Part shown: positions 38,105 through 46,766 of the stretch, in pieces | Layout: every line of letters begins with the position of its first letter | Numbering within the stretch: position 1 is the first letter of the stretch | DNA from: Frankia nepalensis | Lineage (GTDB): Bacteria > Actinomycetota > Actinomycetes > Frankiales > Frankiaceae | DNA: 64,000 bases | Reading direction: 5' to 3' | Assembly: GCF_016786325.1 (NCBI RefSeq) | Contig: NZ_JADWYU010000196.1 | Span: 1 to 64,000, forward strand | The notes under the pieces: model-generated | Databases searched by the model: none | The model's input: the letters and a program-made list of their open reading frames with translations, nothing else | What the model was told of the DNA's origin: nothing | Program-made: the position numbers and the translations under genes

Positions 38105-39475
38105 TCAGCAGTCGCGCAGGAGCCGGTCGAGGACGCGGGCGCCGAACTCGAGGGCGTCGACCGGCACCCGCTCGTCCACGCCGTGGAACAGGGCGGTGAA
38201 GTCCAGGTCCGGCGGGAGCCGCAGCGGGGCGAAGCCGAAGTGGCGGATGCCGAGCCGGGCGAAGGACTTCGCGTCGGTACCGGCGGAGAGCATGTACGGC
38301 AGCAGCCGGGCGCCCGGGTCCTCACCGGCGATCGCCCGGGCCATCGCGTCGACCAGCGCCCCGTCGAAGCTCGTGCTCACGCCGGGCAGCGTGTCCCACA
38401 CGGCCTCGACGTCCGGGCCGAGGACCGTGACCAGCTCGCGGGCCATCGCCGCCTCCCGGCCCGGCAGGAACCGGGCGTCGACGGTCGCCTCCGCCACCGA
38501 GGGCACCACGTTCGACCGGTAGCCGGCGTTGAACAGGGTGACGTTGGCGGTGTCCCGCAGCGCCGCGCCGATCAGTCGGGAGAGGTTCCCGAGCCGGTCG
38601 ACCGCGGCCCGCGGATCGTTCTCGTCGAAGGGGACGCCGGTGAGGTCCGCCACGCCCTCGAGGAACTCCCGGACGGGATCCGTGAGGATCAGCGGGAAGC
38701 GGTGCGCGTCCAGCCGGGCCACGGCGGCCGCCAGCTTCACGATCGCGTTGTCGTCATGCAGCATCGCGCCGTGCCCGGCTGTGCCGCGGGCGGTCAGCCG
38801 CAGCCACATCGAGCCCTTCTCCGCGGTCTCGACCAGATAGGCCCGGACGGGGTCGGCGGACGTGCCGGCGCCGGTCCGGCGGCCGGGGAGGGCGACCGAG
38901 AACCCGCCGACCTCGCTGATCGCCTCGGTCACCCCCTCGAACAGGTCCGGGCGATGCTCCACCAGCCAGCGCGCCCCGAGGATCCCGCCGGCCTCCTCGT
39001 CGGCGAGGAACGCGAAGACCAGGTCCCGGGGCGGGACGACCCCCTCGCGGCGCAACCGGCGGGCGACGGCCAGCGTCATCGCGACCATGCCCTTCATGTC
39101 GACGGCGCCGCGTCCCCAGACGTACCCGTCGGCCACCTCACCGGAGAACGGATGGACCGTCCACTCGCTCGCGTCGGCCGGGACCACGTCCAGATGGCCG
39201 TGCACCAGCAGCGCGCCGCGGGACGGGTCCGCGCCCGGCAGCCGGGCGATCACGTTGCCCCGGCCCCGGCCTCCTGACTCCAGAAAGGTCGGCTCGTAAC
39301 CGGCCTCGGCCAGCTTCGCGGCGACGTACTCCGCCGCCGCTCGTTCGGTTCCCGGCACGTCTGGATCGCCGAGGTTGGTGGTGTCGATGGCGATCAGCTC
39401 GCTGGCCAGCGCCACCACCTCGGCGGCCGGGTCGGCGCCGGTCCCGCTCCACGGGACGCGGCCGCCTTCGGTCAC
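38105..39475 (-). CDS. M20-family metallopeptidase/deacylase
   Basis: Zinc-dependent amidohydrolase of the ArgE/DapE/CPG2 group, cleaving terminal amino acids or acyl groups. GTG 39475 has GAGGGAG at a workable distance; TTG 39484 is an alternative. The 456-residue product has metal ligands in LLVHGHLDVVPAD, GRGAVDMKGMVA and FLADEEAGGILGARW, where the glutamate pair is catalytic. A central dimerisation domain follows, then SAGTDAKSFARLGI near the C-terminus. The substrate is not predictable. It is convergent with the SMR gene. Confidence 0.88.
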   Translation of the reverse strand: MTEGGRVPWSGTGADPAAEVVALASELIAIDTTNLGDPDVPGTERAAAEYVAAKLAEAGYEPTFLESGGRGRGNVIARLPGADPSRGALLVHGHLDVVPADASEWTVHPFSGEVADGYVWGRGAVDMKGMVAMTLAVARRLRREGVVPPRDLVFAFLADEEAGGILGARWLVEHRPDLFEGVTEAISEVGGFSVALPGRRTGAGTSADPVRAYLVETAEKGSMWLRLTARGTAGHGAMLHDDNAIVKLAAAVARLDAHRFPLILTDPVREFLEGVADLTGVPFDENDPRAAVDRLGNLSRLIGAALRDTANVTLFNAGYRSNVVPSVAEATVDARFLPGREAAMARELVTVLGPDVEAVWDTLPGVSTSFDGALVDAMARAIAGEDPGARLLPYMLSAGTDAKSFARLGIRHFGFAPLRLPPDLDFTALFHGVDERVPVDALEFGARVLDRLLRDC

Positions 39476-39739
39476 GGTGCCCAACTCCCTCGATCGCGGC
39501 CCAGAGAGCCGGACTCGCGCTGTATCACCTCAACCGGCCGCGGGCCGCCGCGGGAAAGCCCATCATTGCCGTCGAGATTGTCGAGTATATGCGCGAGGCC
39601 GCCCGCGGCGTGAACCGGTAGCGGATTCGGAAGGGCGGTCCTCCGGTGTCGGCGAATCTCGTGCGCCCCGGTCCGCGCAGCGCGAAGGCGGTGGCACCCG
39701 TGGATGCCACCGCCTCGAACGTGTTCGCGGGAGTGCCGC

Positions 39740-40093
39740 CTACCCGGCCGCCGCGAGCTTCCGGCACGCGGCCGCGGCCCTGCGGCAGGCCTCCGCGCAG
39801 GCCGCCATCTGGCGGTCGTCGGGCATCTTGGCGCACATGTCGGCGCACCGGGTGCACATGTCCGCGCACATGCGGCACATGTCCTTCACGCTGCCCGAGT
39901 CCCGCATGATCATGTCGGCGCACATGCCGCAGGTGTCGCTGCAGTCCAAGAGCATCCGCATCAGGGCGGCGTCCATCATCGCCCCGCCCTGGCGCATGCA
40001 GTAATCCATGGTGCTACGACACGTCGAGCGGCAGTCGATGCATGCGTCAATGCATTCCTGCATTTCGGCGGTACGCACAGAAAGAGTGGCCAC
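39740..40093 (-). CDS. Cysteine-rich four-helix copper-binding protein (Csp-like)
   Basis: From GTG 40093, preceded by AAGGAG seven bases upstream, the product is 117 residues with 16 cysteines. Most are in CxxxC or CxxC spacing (MQECIDACIDCRSTC, CSDTCGMCADM, MCRMCADMCTRCADMC). This is the pattern of copper-storage proteins of the Csp/DUF326 type, four-helix bundles that hold Cu(I) on cysteines lining the core. There is no signal peptide from this start, so it would be a cytosolic (Csp3-like) store. Longer upstream starts would add unrelated basic sequence. Confidence 0.85.
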   Translation of the reverse strand: MATLSVRTAEMQECIDACIDCRSTCRSTMDYCMRQGGAMMDAALMRMLLDCSDTCGMCADMIMRDSGSVKDMCRMCADMCTRCADMCAKMPDDRQMAACAEACRRAAAACRKLAAAG

Positions 40094-40398
40094 TGCACTT
40101 CTCCTTATGGGGAGTAGGCCTGATGAAAACTGCCGAGAACGCGACCGTGTCACGCCTTCGGCAAAGGACGGACTATTCGTCGCGCGTGGCAATCGCAGCG
40201 TAGCACCGCGTGATAGTCCCAGCAAGGCGCCGCAAACCGATCAGGGCGGGTAGCCGCCAATTCTTGGCGTGGCCGGAAGTCGGGCGCGGTTCCGATTTTC
40301 TGCCGCCGTGTGGTGCGGCGTGCTCGTCGCCGCCTTTGGCCCGTTGGAGCGGGAAATGCCGCTGGTGCCAGGAGCAGGTACGCGCGAGCCGGCGTAGA
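40094..40398. other. Spacer between the copper protein and the pseudogene patch
   Basis: About 300 bases with no recognisable gene. It should hold the promoter of the Csp-like gene; I see no clear operator. Confidence 0.4.
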
Positions 40399-40798
40399 TC
40401 AGCGAGGAAGTGAGGCGTGTCGTTCCAGGAAGGCGGCGACGTCACTCTCCGACTCGATTGGCAGGGGATACACGAGGAGACGGTCGACCCCGAGATCGGC
40501 GTACCGGCGAGCTGAGTCCACGTTGACCTCGACCGGGTCGAGCTGGATATAGATAATTTCCAAACGGCCGAGCCGGGCCGGCCGCGGCCACATAGGCCAG
40601 ATGTATGAGCGGATCCAGGAGCGGGTCCGTGGCCTCCATCGGCGATGCCGGCACCCGAGGGCTGGGCAGGACGACGTGCTCACCAGCCCACCAGGAGCGG
40701 TACGCCAGCTCCTGGGCCAGCCGGGCCAGACGGGCGGTCGTCTCCGGGCCCGTCGTCGCCTTCGCGTTCAGGCCACTGACACCGAGCTCCACGCTCAT
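40399..40798 (-). pseudogene. LLM-class flavin (F420)-dependent oxidoreductase, internally deleted and frameshifted
   Basis: From ATG 40798 about 73 residues match the start of an LLM-class oxidoreductase (LAQELAYRSWWAGEHVVLP, SPMEATDPLLDPLIHLAYVA). Near nt 40575-40580 the reading frame changes and the sequence jumps to the C-terminal end of the same family (LEIIYIQLDPVEVNVDSARR, ADLGVDRLLVYPLP), stopping at 40399. About 150 central residues, which hold most of the cofactor site, are missing. The gene cannot make a working enzyme. Confidence 0.8.
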
Positions 40799-40819
40799 GC
40801 TCCTCGAAAGCTTCTGTCG

Positions 40820-41028
40820 GGTCGTCTCCGTGCCGGCCGGAGGCAGCAGGTCCGCCAGCGTCAGCTCAGTCCGCGGTGTGCGTTCAGCATTGGGCACGAT
40901 CCGTGACGGCGCTGCGCAGACCGGGATGTCCCACCCGAAGGCCACGACCGGCGTGCCGGGCACAGGACGGAACCGTCTTCAGCCGCGGCGACGACAACCC
41001 CGGCGGCGTCCCAGCCGTGAGCCTGCAT
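40820..41028 (-). pseudogene. Fragment of a zinc-type alcohol dehydrogenase/quinone oxidoreductase
   Basis: From ATG 41028 a short frame reads MQAHGWDAAGVVVAAAEDG, like the GWDaaGvV segment of the GroES-like domain. After a shift of frame it continues as PGTPVVAFGWDIPVCAA, which fits the next strand of that domain. The remainder (RTELTLADLLPPAG) I do not recognise. The piece is too short and frameshifted to be functional. It looks like a partner of the neighbouring LysR remnant. Confidence 0.4.
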
Positions 41029-41119
41029 GGTTGCCTCCCCTCGAGGACTGCGCGGTGGCGGTCAGGAACCTGTCAGATCACCGTGCCGGGTTACTCCGTG
41101 CCGATCCAAGACCCGTTGT

Positions 41120-41136
41120 CATAACCAATGGTTATG
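41120..41136. promoter_or_regulatory. Perfect 17-bp palindrome of LysR-box type
   Basis: CATAACCA (41120-41127), one central base, TGGTTATG (41129-41136). It contains ATAAC-N5-GTTAT, a typical LysR T-N11-A box, and it overlaps the start codon of the LysR fragment. It is probably the old autoregulatory operator of that gene pair. Confidence 0.6.
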
Positions 41137-41205
41137 GACGTTCACGTGCAGAATCTCCGTTATTTCTTGGCGGTGCCTGGGACGGGCTGTGAGGCAGCCG
41201 TGTAG
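41134..41205 (+). pseudogene. N-terminal remnant of a LysR-type regulator
   Basis: ATG 41134 begins MDVHVQNLRYFLAV, the classic first helix of LysR-family DNA-binding domains. The similarity ends after 14 residues, and the frame stops at 41205 after nine unrelated residues. Only the extreme 5' end of the gene survives. Confidence 0.6.
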
Positions 41206-41248
41206 GTGCCCGAGAACCCGACCGGCTTCGGGCGCGGGATCACATTGA

Positions 41249-42109
41249 TCATGCGCCTGTGAAGGTGTCCAGGTGGTCGAGCGCCCAGGCCTCGAAGCTG
41301 GTCGCGGGGCGTCCCAGGAGCCTGGGCACGTCGTCGGTGAGGATCGCGTTGTGCCCCGCCCGCGCCCACCCGGAGCCGGTGATGATGACGTCGACGGCGG
41401 AGGTGTCCATTCCGGAGGCGAGCATCTCCTTGCGCGCCACGTCGAGGGGCATGTCGACGGTCGTGACAGCGGTGCCGAGAAGCCGCTGGAGCTGGGCGGC
41501 CTGGTCGGGCACAGCGAGCAGTTCCGGGCCGGTCAGGGTATAGGTCTGACCCGTGTGGGCGGAACAGGTCAGGGCTTCCACGGCAACGGCGGCCACGTCT
41601 CGCGGGTCGATGACGCCCTGCCTACCGTCGCCGGTCAGGTTGGGTATTGGATTGCCAGATCTGATGGGTGCGGCCCAGTGCAGCGTGTTCGAGGCGAAAC
41701 TGGACGGCCGCAGCACGGTCCAGGCCATGGGACTCGCGCGCACGGCCTCCTCCGCCCGCCGATGCCAGGCTCCTACTTCCCTGCCGTGGGCGTCGGTTTC
41801 GCCGGTCCCGATGGCGGAAAGCTTCACCACTCTGCTCACCCCGGCCGCCACGGCGGCGTCGAGCAGGGCCACGTCATGGTGGGTCGCCGGCGACGCCGGC
41901 GCGGTCAGCAGGAAGACCCTCTCGGCTCCGGCCACCGCCGCGCGCAGCGACGCGGAGTCGTCGAAGTCGGCCCGCGCGATGTCCACACCGAGCGAGCCGG
42001 GAACGTTCGCGGGGTTCCGTGTCATCGCGCGGACGGCCGCACCACGGGCGACCAGGAGCCTGAGGACCTCGCGTCCGACGGTGCCCGTGGCACCGGTAAC
42101 AAGGATCAT
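41249..42109 (-). CDS. NmrA-type NAD(P)-binding atypical short-chain dehydrogenase
   Basis: The 286-residue product starts at ATG 42109 with MILVTGATGTVGREVLRLL, a complete GxxGxxG dinucleotide-binding loop. It continues with AMTRNP (NADP ribose-phosphate contact), FLLTAP and VVKLSAIGTGETDAHGREVG. The conserved TVLRPSSFASN segment is also present. This is the NmrA/QOR2-like atypical SDR group, whose members reduce quinones or sense NADP rather than act on a single known substrate. It is divergent from the AraC regulator gene 70 bases away, which is likely its regulator. Confidence 0.85.
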   Translation of the reverse strand: MILVTGATGTVGREVLRLLVARGAAVRAMTRNPANVPGSLGVDIARADFDDSASLRAAVAGAERVFLLTAPASPATHHDVALLDAAVAAGVSRVVKLSAIGTGETDAHGREVGAWHRRAEEAVRASPMAWTVLRPSSFASNTLHWAAPIRSGNPIPNLTGDGRQGVIDPRDVAAVAVEALTCSAHTGQTYTLTGPELLAVPDQAAQLQRLLGTAVTTVDMPLDVARKEMLASGMDTSAVDVIITGSGWARAGHNAILTDDVPRLLGRPATSFEAWALDHLDTFTGA

Positions 42110-42179
42110 GGGGCAACGGTGTCAGCGCTGGCAGCGCGGCGGCTAGGACGTTTCGGCAGTCCTTGTCCGCGCGATCACG

Positions 42180-43010
42180 GTGGCCGGCCGGCGCACTCAG
42201 GCTTCTATCGTGGGCACGGTGCTGAACGATGGCTCCGAACGCGTCCTCCCCGTGCCGGCCGCGCTGCGGCCATGGATCTCCCAGCTGAGCACTGCCGCGG
42301 TCGGCGAGCCTGTTGTCCCTGTCCGGACCGAGGTGCCGGACACCGCCACGGCGCTGGTCGTACGGGCGAGCGGCGACCGCCAGGAGGTCGTGGTCATGGG
42401 GCCGCGTACCCATGCCGCGTATTTCGAGGTGAGCCGGGTGCCGTTCTGTGTGAAGGCGCGGCTGCGGCCCGGGCGGGCTCGGGCGTTGCTCGGTGTTCCC
42501 CCGCGCGGGCTTGTCGACCGGGCCGTCCCGCTGGATGACCTGTGGGGCGCGGCAGGTGACCGGCTTGCCGAGGCCCTGTCCGACGTCGGTCCAGATGCCG
42601 CCGCGGTCGTCGAACTCCTCGAGAAGACGCTGATCGGTCAGGTATCGGCTCTGTCGGGTCAGGACCTGGCACGCGACGAACTCGTGCACAGCGCAACCTC
42701 GGCCCTGACCGCTCTGGCCATACCTGGACCTCGGCGGGTCCGGACGACGGCTCGGCGTCTGAACGTCAGCGAGCGGCACCTGCGCAACCTGTTCACCGAT
42801 GCCGTGGGTATCCCGCCCAAACACTTCGCCCGCATCGACCGGCTACGACACGTGCTCACGCGTGCCAGCCAGCAATCCTTGACCCACCTCGCGGTCGAGG
42901 CGGGCTACTACGACCAGTCCCACATGACGGCCGAGTTCCGCCGCATGATGGGGGTATCTCCCGGAGCATTCATCACCGGGCAACTCCCCGCCGCCACTCG
43001 CTGCCGCTGA
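42180..43010 (+). CDS. AraC-family transcriptional regulator
   Basis: The 276-residue product from GTG 42180 has an N-terminal AraC sensory-type domain, with VPAALRPWISQLSTAAVGEP and VEVSR-like strands. It ends with two helix-turn-helix motifs: TTARRLNVSERHLRNLFTDA and LTHLAVEAGYYDQSHMTAEF, then the conserved RRMMGVSPGAF. It is transcribed away from the NmrA-type gene, with the shared 70-base spacer the natural operator site. A slightly later start is possible because no strong ribosome binding site precedes 42180. Confidence 0.87.
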   Translation: MAGRRTQASIVGTVLNDGSERVLPVPAALRPWISQLSTAAVGEPVVPVRTEVPDTATALVVRASGDRQEVVVMGPRTHAAYFEVSRVPFCVKARLRPGRARALLGVPPRGLVDRAVPLDDLWGAAGDRLAEALSDVGPDAAAVVELLEKTLIGQVSALSGQDLARDELVHSATSALTALAIPGPRRVRTTARRLNVSERHLRNLFTDAVGIPPKHFARIDRLRHVLTRASQQSLTHLAVEAGYYDQSHMTAEFRRMMGVSPGAFITGQLPAATRCR

Positions 43011-43154
43011 CAGCGATTCTGGCGGGCGAAGCGGCGGGCGGATTCTGGTCCATCCGTGTTGGCCTCGCGATCGCTGGATCGGCTGGCCTGGACCGGCGCC
43101 AGCCCGCTCATCTGTTGACCACCGTCGTTGATGACGCCAGTAAGGTTCTTGACC

Positions 43155-43829
43155 ATGGAGACAGGCGCGGGAGCAACGATGATCGCCATCCCGGCGGGGT
43201 TGGTGACGCTGTCGGACCGGCGAACGCGGTGTACGTGGTCGGTCGAGCTCACGCCCTACCGCCTCGGCGCGTTTCCGATCACTCAGGCGCAGTACGCACA
43301 GGTCGTCGGGCATCGGCCGAGCGCGGTCGATGGGGATCTTCTGCCCGTGGAAGGTGTGTCCTGGTGGGACGCCGTCCGTTTCTGCAACGCGCTGTCGCAA
43401 GGCGAAGGACTGGCGCCGGCCTATAACATCCGCGCCGAAGGTGAGCACGTCGAGTGGGATATCACCGCGGCCGGATATCGGCTGCCCACCGAGGCCGAAT
43501 GGGAGCACGCCTGCCGTGCCGGCACGACAGGTCCGCGATATGGATCGCTCGACGACATCGCGTGGTACCGGCAAAACTCACACGGCCGAGTTCATGAGGT
43601 GGGCGCCAAGCTGCCCAACCCGTGGGGCCTGCACGACATGCTAGGCAATGTGTGGGACTGGTGCTGGGACGTCTATGACGCCGAGGTTTACGGCCCGTAT
43701 CGGGTGCTGCGCGGCGGTGGATGGGCCGACGAGCACTGGAGCTGTCGAGCCTCGGTGCGGCGCCGCGGCCATCCGAACTTCCGGGTAGACGATGTCGGTT
43801 TTCGTGTCGCGCGTTCTGGTCCGGTCTGA
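43155..43829 (+). CDS. SUMF1/EgtB-fold protein lacking the formylglycine-generating cysteine pair
   Basis: C-type-lectin-like fold shared by formylglycine-generating enzyme, EgtB and PvdO. Start candidates are ATG 43155 (AAGG nine bases upstream) and ATG 43179. The product of about 224 residues has FPITQAQYAQVVG, VEGVSWWDAVRFCNALS, YRLPTEAEWEHACRAGT, NPWGLHDMLGNVWDWCWD and VLRGGGWADEHWSCRASVR. True aerobic FGE carries two cysteines after GGSF; only one is present here, in WSCRAS. A sulfatase-activating role is therefore unlikely, and no sulfatase gene is nearby. The actual reaction is unknown. Confidence 0.83.
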   Translation: METGAGATMIAIPAGLVTLSDRRTRCTWSVELTPYRLGAFPITQAQYAQVVGHRPSAVDGDLLPVEGVSWWDAVRFCNALSQGEGLAPAYNIRAEGEHVEWDITAAGYRLPTEAEWEHACRAGTTGPRYGSLDDIAWYRQNSHGRVHEVGAKLPNPWGLHDMLGNVWDWCWDVYDAEVYGPYRVLRGGGWADEHWSCRASVRRRGHPNFRVDDVGFRVARSGPV

Positions 43830-43921
43830 TCCGTGTTGGTCCGTCGCCGAGGCTGAACGGACGATCCGCGTCCGCCTGGCTCGCTGGGTCCTGCCTCGGT
43901 CCGGACCGCCGCGAGCGGGAC

Positions 43922-44794
43922 CTATCCGGTGGGCGGCTGGTCGCGCGGGTCGGGGACGCCGACGGGGTTGGGCCACAGCAGCAGCGGGGCCGCGGCCTCG
44001 GCGACGGGGGCCAGCAGCGCCGCGGCGCGCCGGGTCGCGTCCGGGCCGAGCGCGTCCCAGGCCGGGCTCGCGAGCCGGTCCGTCGTCGCCTCCAGGTCAC
44101 GGGCGGCGGCCAGCGCCGCCTCGGTCGGCGCGCCGTCGTCGTCGAGCCAGCCGCGAGCCCGCAGTCGGCCGGCCGCCGCGTCCCACTCGTCGTCGGTCCA
44201 GCCGCGGATCCGCTGGTAGAAGGCGCGGTCGGTGCCGCCCCTGCTGACCCGCCAGACAAGGCTCTCCGGGCCGTCGAGACCGGCGGTGAGCAGGGCGGCG
44301 ACATGCCCGTCGCCGCGGTGCTCCCGCAGGACGGTCGCCGCGTGCCAGAGGGTGCCGAGCGGATCGTCGGGCCAGGGGATCCCGGCGTTCGCGGCGCCGA
44401 GCACCCGGCCGGCGACCGGGGCGTGCTCGGCCGCCGACCGCAGCAGCGCGGCCAGTTCGGTGAGCTCGTCCGCGCCGATCCCGGCGACCAGCGGACCGAG
44501 CGCCGCGCGGGCGCCGTCGAGCCGGACGGCGAGCGCCTTCTCCGGGGAGACCCAGGTCCAGACGTCCGGCAGCGCCCGGGCCACCATGGCGGGCGCGAAC
44601 CCGAAGAAGGCGCCGACGACCGGCCCGGCCTCGACCGGCCCCAGCGGCGCCGCCCGGCCGGCGAAGTACCCACGCCAGTAGCCGCGCACCCCGGCGTCCT
44701 GCCACGTCGCCAGGCTGGCCGGCGCGAAGTACGTGACGGCGTGCACCGGCTCGAACAGCCGCCACATCCGCTGAGCAACGGGCACCTCGACCAT
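43922..44794 (-). CDS. SCO6745-like conserved protein
   Basis: Function unknown. The frame is open to 45046, but ATG 44794 gives the expected N-terminus AQRMWRLFEPVHAVTYFAPA. The 290-residue product continues with GYWRGYFAGRAAPLGPV, PAMVARALPDVW and FYQRIRGWTDDEWDAAAGRL, the last part resembling a winged-helix region. The EPxHAVTYF opening is what I remember of the actinobacterial SCO6745 family. It lies 80 bases downstream of the dehydrogenase gene on the same strand. Confidence 0.75.
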   Translation of the reverse strand: MVEVPVAQRMWRLFEPVHAVTYFAPASLATWQDAGVRGYWRGYFAGRAAPLGPVEAGPVVGAFFGFAPAMVARALPDVWTWVSPEKALAVRLDGARAALGPLVAGIGADELTELAALLRSAAEHAPVAGRVLGAANAGIPWPDDPLGTLWHAATVLREHRGDGHVAALLTAGLDGPESLVWRVSRGGTDRAFYQRIRGWTDDEWDAAAGRLRARGWLDDDGAPTEAALAAARDLEATTDRLASPAWDALGPDATRRAAALLAPVAEAAAPLLLWPNPVGVPDPRDQPPTG

Positions 44795-44874
44795 GACCCA
44801 ACCCAATTCCGCCGACCGACCGAGGTCAAGCCCCGCCGCTGCGGCCCACGAGGCCCGCCGATCCGGTCGCGCTG

Positions 44875-45831
44875 TCAGGCACCGGCCGGCGGCGTGGTCG
44901 TCCGTGCCGGGATGACGACGTTGTGCGGGGGCGCGCCCGCTGACAGGGCGTCGAGCTGGCGGCGGAGAAGGGCGACGACCCGTGGCCGCATCGCGGCGCT
45001 GTGGCCGCCGACATGGGGGGTGAGCAGGACCTCGTCCAGGTCCCACAGGGCGTGTTCCGGTGGTAGCGGCTCGGGATCGACGACGTCGAGCGCGGCGCGG
45101 ATCTGGCCGGCACGGACCGCCTCGACGAGGTCCTCGGTGACCACCACCTGGCCGCGCGCGACGTTGACCAGCAGGGCACCCGGCCGCATGGTGGCCAGGA
45201 ACTCCCGGTTCACCAGGCCCACCGTGCTCGCGTTCAGGGGCACGGCGAGCACGACGACGTCCGCGTCGGGCAGCAGGCCCGGCAATTCGCCAACGGCCCA
45301 GACGACGCCCTCGGCGTCCTCACGGTGGGTCGCCGCCACGCGGACGACGTCGACCTCGAAGGGGCGCAGGCGGCTGACGACCGCGCGGCCGACGCCGCCC
45401 TGCCCGACCACGAGCACGCGCGAGTCCGCGAGCGACAGCGATGCGGCGTGTGCCCACCGGTGATCAGCCTGAGCGCGGATCAGGGCCGGCAGTCGCCGCT
45501 GGCTGGCGATCATCAGCCCGATCGCCAGCTCGGCGGTGGAGGTCTCGTGGACCCCCGCGGCATTGCTGAAGGTGAGGCCCGCGGGGAGCACGGCGCTCAC
45601 ACCCTCGTAGCCGATGGACTGGCTCTGGACGAGCAGCGGGCGCAGGCCCTCGAGCGCCGTAAGCGCCGTCGGGTCAGACATGTACGGCACCACGACGACG
45701 TCGAGGTCCGGCCGGGGCGGCTCGCCGGACAGGTCCCAGACCACCACGTCCGTCGCGGGAACCGACGCCAGGGCCTCGCGGAGGTCCTCGGTGGGAACGG
45801 CCACGACCAGCGGCCGGCGGAGTTGGGGCAC
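44875..45831 (-). CDS. D-isomer-specific 2-hydroxyacid dehydrogenase
   Basis: NAD(P)-dependent reductase of 2-oxoacids. GTG 45831 has AGGAGG eight bases upstream. The 318-residue product has the NAD loop VLVVGQGGVGRAVVSRL. Its catalytic residues are the arginine in NVARGQVVV, a glutamate in VVDPEPLPPEHALW and the histidine in LLTPHVGGHS. The N-terminal substrate domain has SNAAGVHETSTAELAIGLM. The substrate is not predictable; a glyoxylate or hydroxypyruvate reductase is possible. It is divergent from the FMN reductase gene. Confidence 0.88.
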   Translation of the reverse strand: MPQLRRPLVVAVPTEDLREALASVPATDVVVWDLSGEPPRPDLDVVVVPYMSDPTALTALEGLRPLLVQSQSIGYEGVSAVLPAGLTFSNAAGVHETSTAELAIGLMIASQRRLPALIRAQADHRWAHAASLSLADSRVLVVGQGGVGRAVVSRLRPFEVDVVRVAATHREDAEGVVWAVGELPGLLPDADVVVLAVPLNASTVGLVNREFLATMRPGALLVNVARGQVVVTEDLVEAVRAGQIRAALDVVDPEPLPPEHALWDLDEVLLTPHVGGHSAAMRPRVVALLRRQLDALSAGAPPHNVVIPARTTTPPAGA

Positions 45832-46015
45832 GACGGTTCCTCCTGAAGATGGGTGCGCCCGGCCGGAACGCGCGGCATCGGTTTCCTGGACGCACGACTC
45901 CCTGGACGTGCGACCGCGACCCGCCGCGCCGCGGCACGCGGTTCGATGGTGGCCCTCTCGGGGCTAGTCTGTGCCCGGTCTGGCAGCGGAGGGCGGCGCG
46001 GCCGACCGTAGGGCC

Positions 46016-46609
46016 ATGAGCCAACCGAGCAAACTCGTCATCGTCGTCGGGAGTGTGCGGGAGGGCAGGTTCGGCCCGGTCGTGGCCTCGTGGGTCGCCG
46101 AACAGGCAACCGCGCACGGAAGCTTCGACATCGAGGTGGTCGACCTCGCCGAGTTCGAGATCCCGCTTTCCCTGCCAGCCGCGTCGCCGAAGTACGCGGG
46201 AGCCACGTACCCGCGCCCGGCGGGCATGGCGACCCTGACCGCGCGGTTCGACGCCGCGGATGCCTTCGTCCTCGTCACCCCCGAGTACAACCACAGCTAC
46301 CCCGCCTCGCTGAAGGCCGCCATCGACTGGCACTTCACGCAGTGGACCGCGAAGCCGGTCGCGTTCGTCAGCTATGGGGGCGCGGCGGGCGGGCGGCACG
46401 CGGTCCTGCACCTGGAGAACGTCCTCACCGAACTGCACGCGGTGACCATCCGCGACGGCCTGGCGTTCCCGAACTACTTCGTGACCTGGGACGCGGGCCA
46501 GCCGGCCGACCCGGACGCGCCGGGCTACGCCAAGACGATGTTCAACCAGCTTGCCTGGTGGGCGGCCGCGCTTCGCAAGGCGCGCGCCGAGGCGCCCTAC
46601 CCCGACTGA
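46016..46609 (+). CDS. NAD(P)H-dependent FMN reductase
   Basis: Flavodoxin-fold flavoprotein of the FMN_red family. The 197-residue product from ATG 46016 has IVVGSVREGRFGPVVASWV (phosphate loop), VTPEYNHSYPASLKAAIDW (the family signature) and AFVSYGGAAGGRHAVLHL. The frame is open from 45971, but the family N-terminus fits 46016. Such enzymes supply reduced flavin. It converges on the HpaB-type monooxygenase gene 157 bases away, which would need FADH2 from a partner, so a functional pairing is possible but not shown. Confidence 0.87.
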   Translation: MSQPSKLVIVVGSVREGRFGPVVASWVAEQATAHGSFDIEVVDLAEFEIPLSLPAASPKYAGATYPRPAGMATLTARFDAADAFVLVTPEYNHSYPASLKAAIDWHFTQWTAKPVAFVSYGGAAGGRHAVLHLENVLTELHAVTIRDGLAFPNYFVTWDAGQPADPDAPGYAKTMFNQLAWWAAALRKARAEAPYPD

Positions 46610-46766
46610 TCATGGTCGCCCGGCGAGGCGGCGCCAGGACGGGCAGGCGCGGCGCGGGACCGGCGGCCTGGCCGAGATGATCGCCCCGCCGGGATCGGAT
46701 GACTGTCACCGCCGTCGGCGGGCGGCGGCGGCCGCTGACGCGTGCACCGCCGCCCGCCCGGCGGAG

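Noticed and set aside
43155-43829. Calling this gene a formylglycine-generating sulfatase activator
   Set aside because: Only one of the two needed cysteines is present and there is no sulfatase gene in the window.
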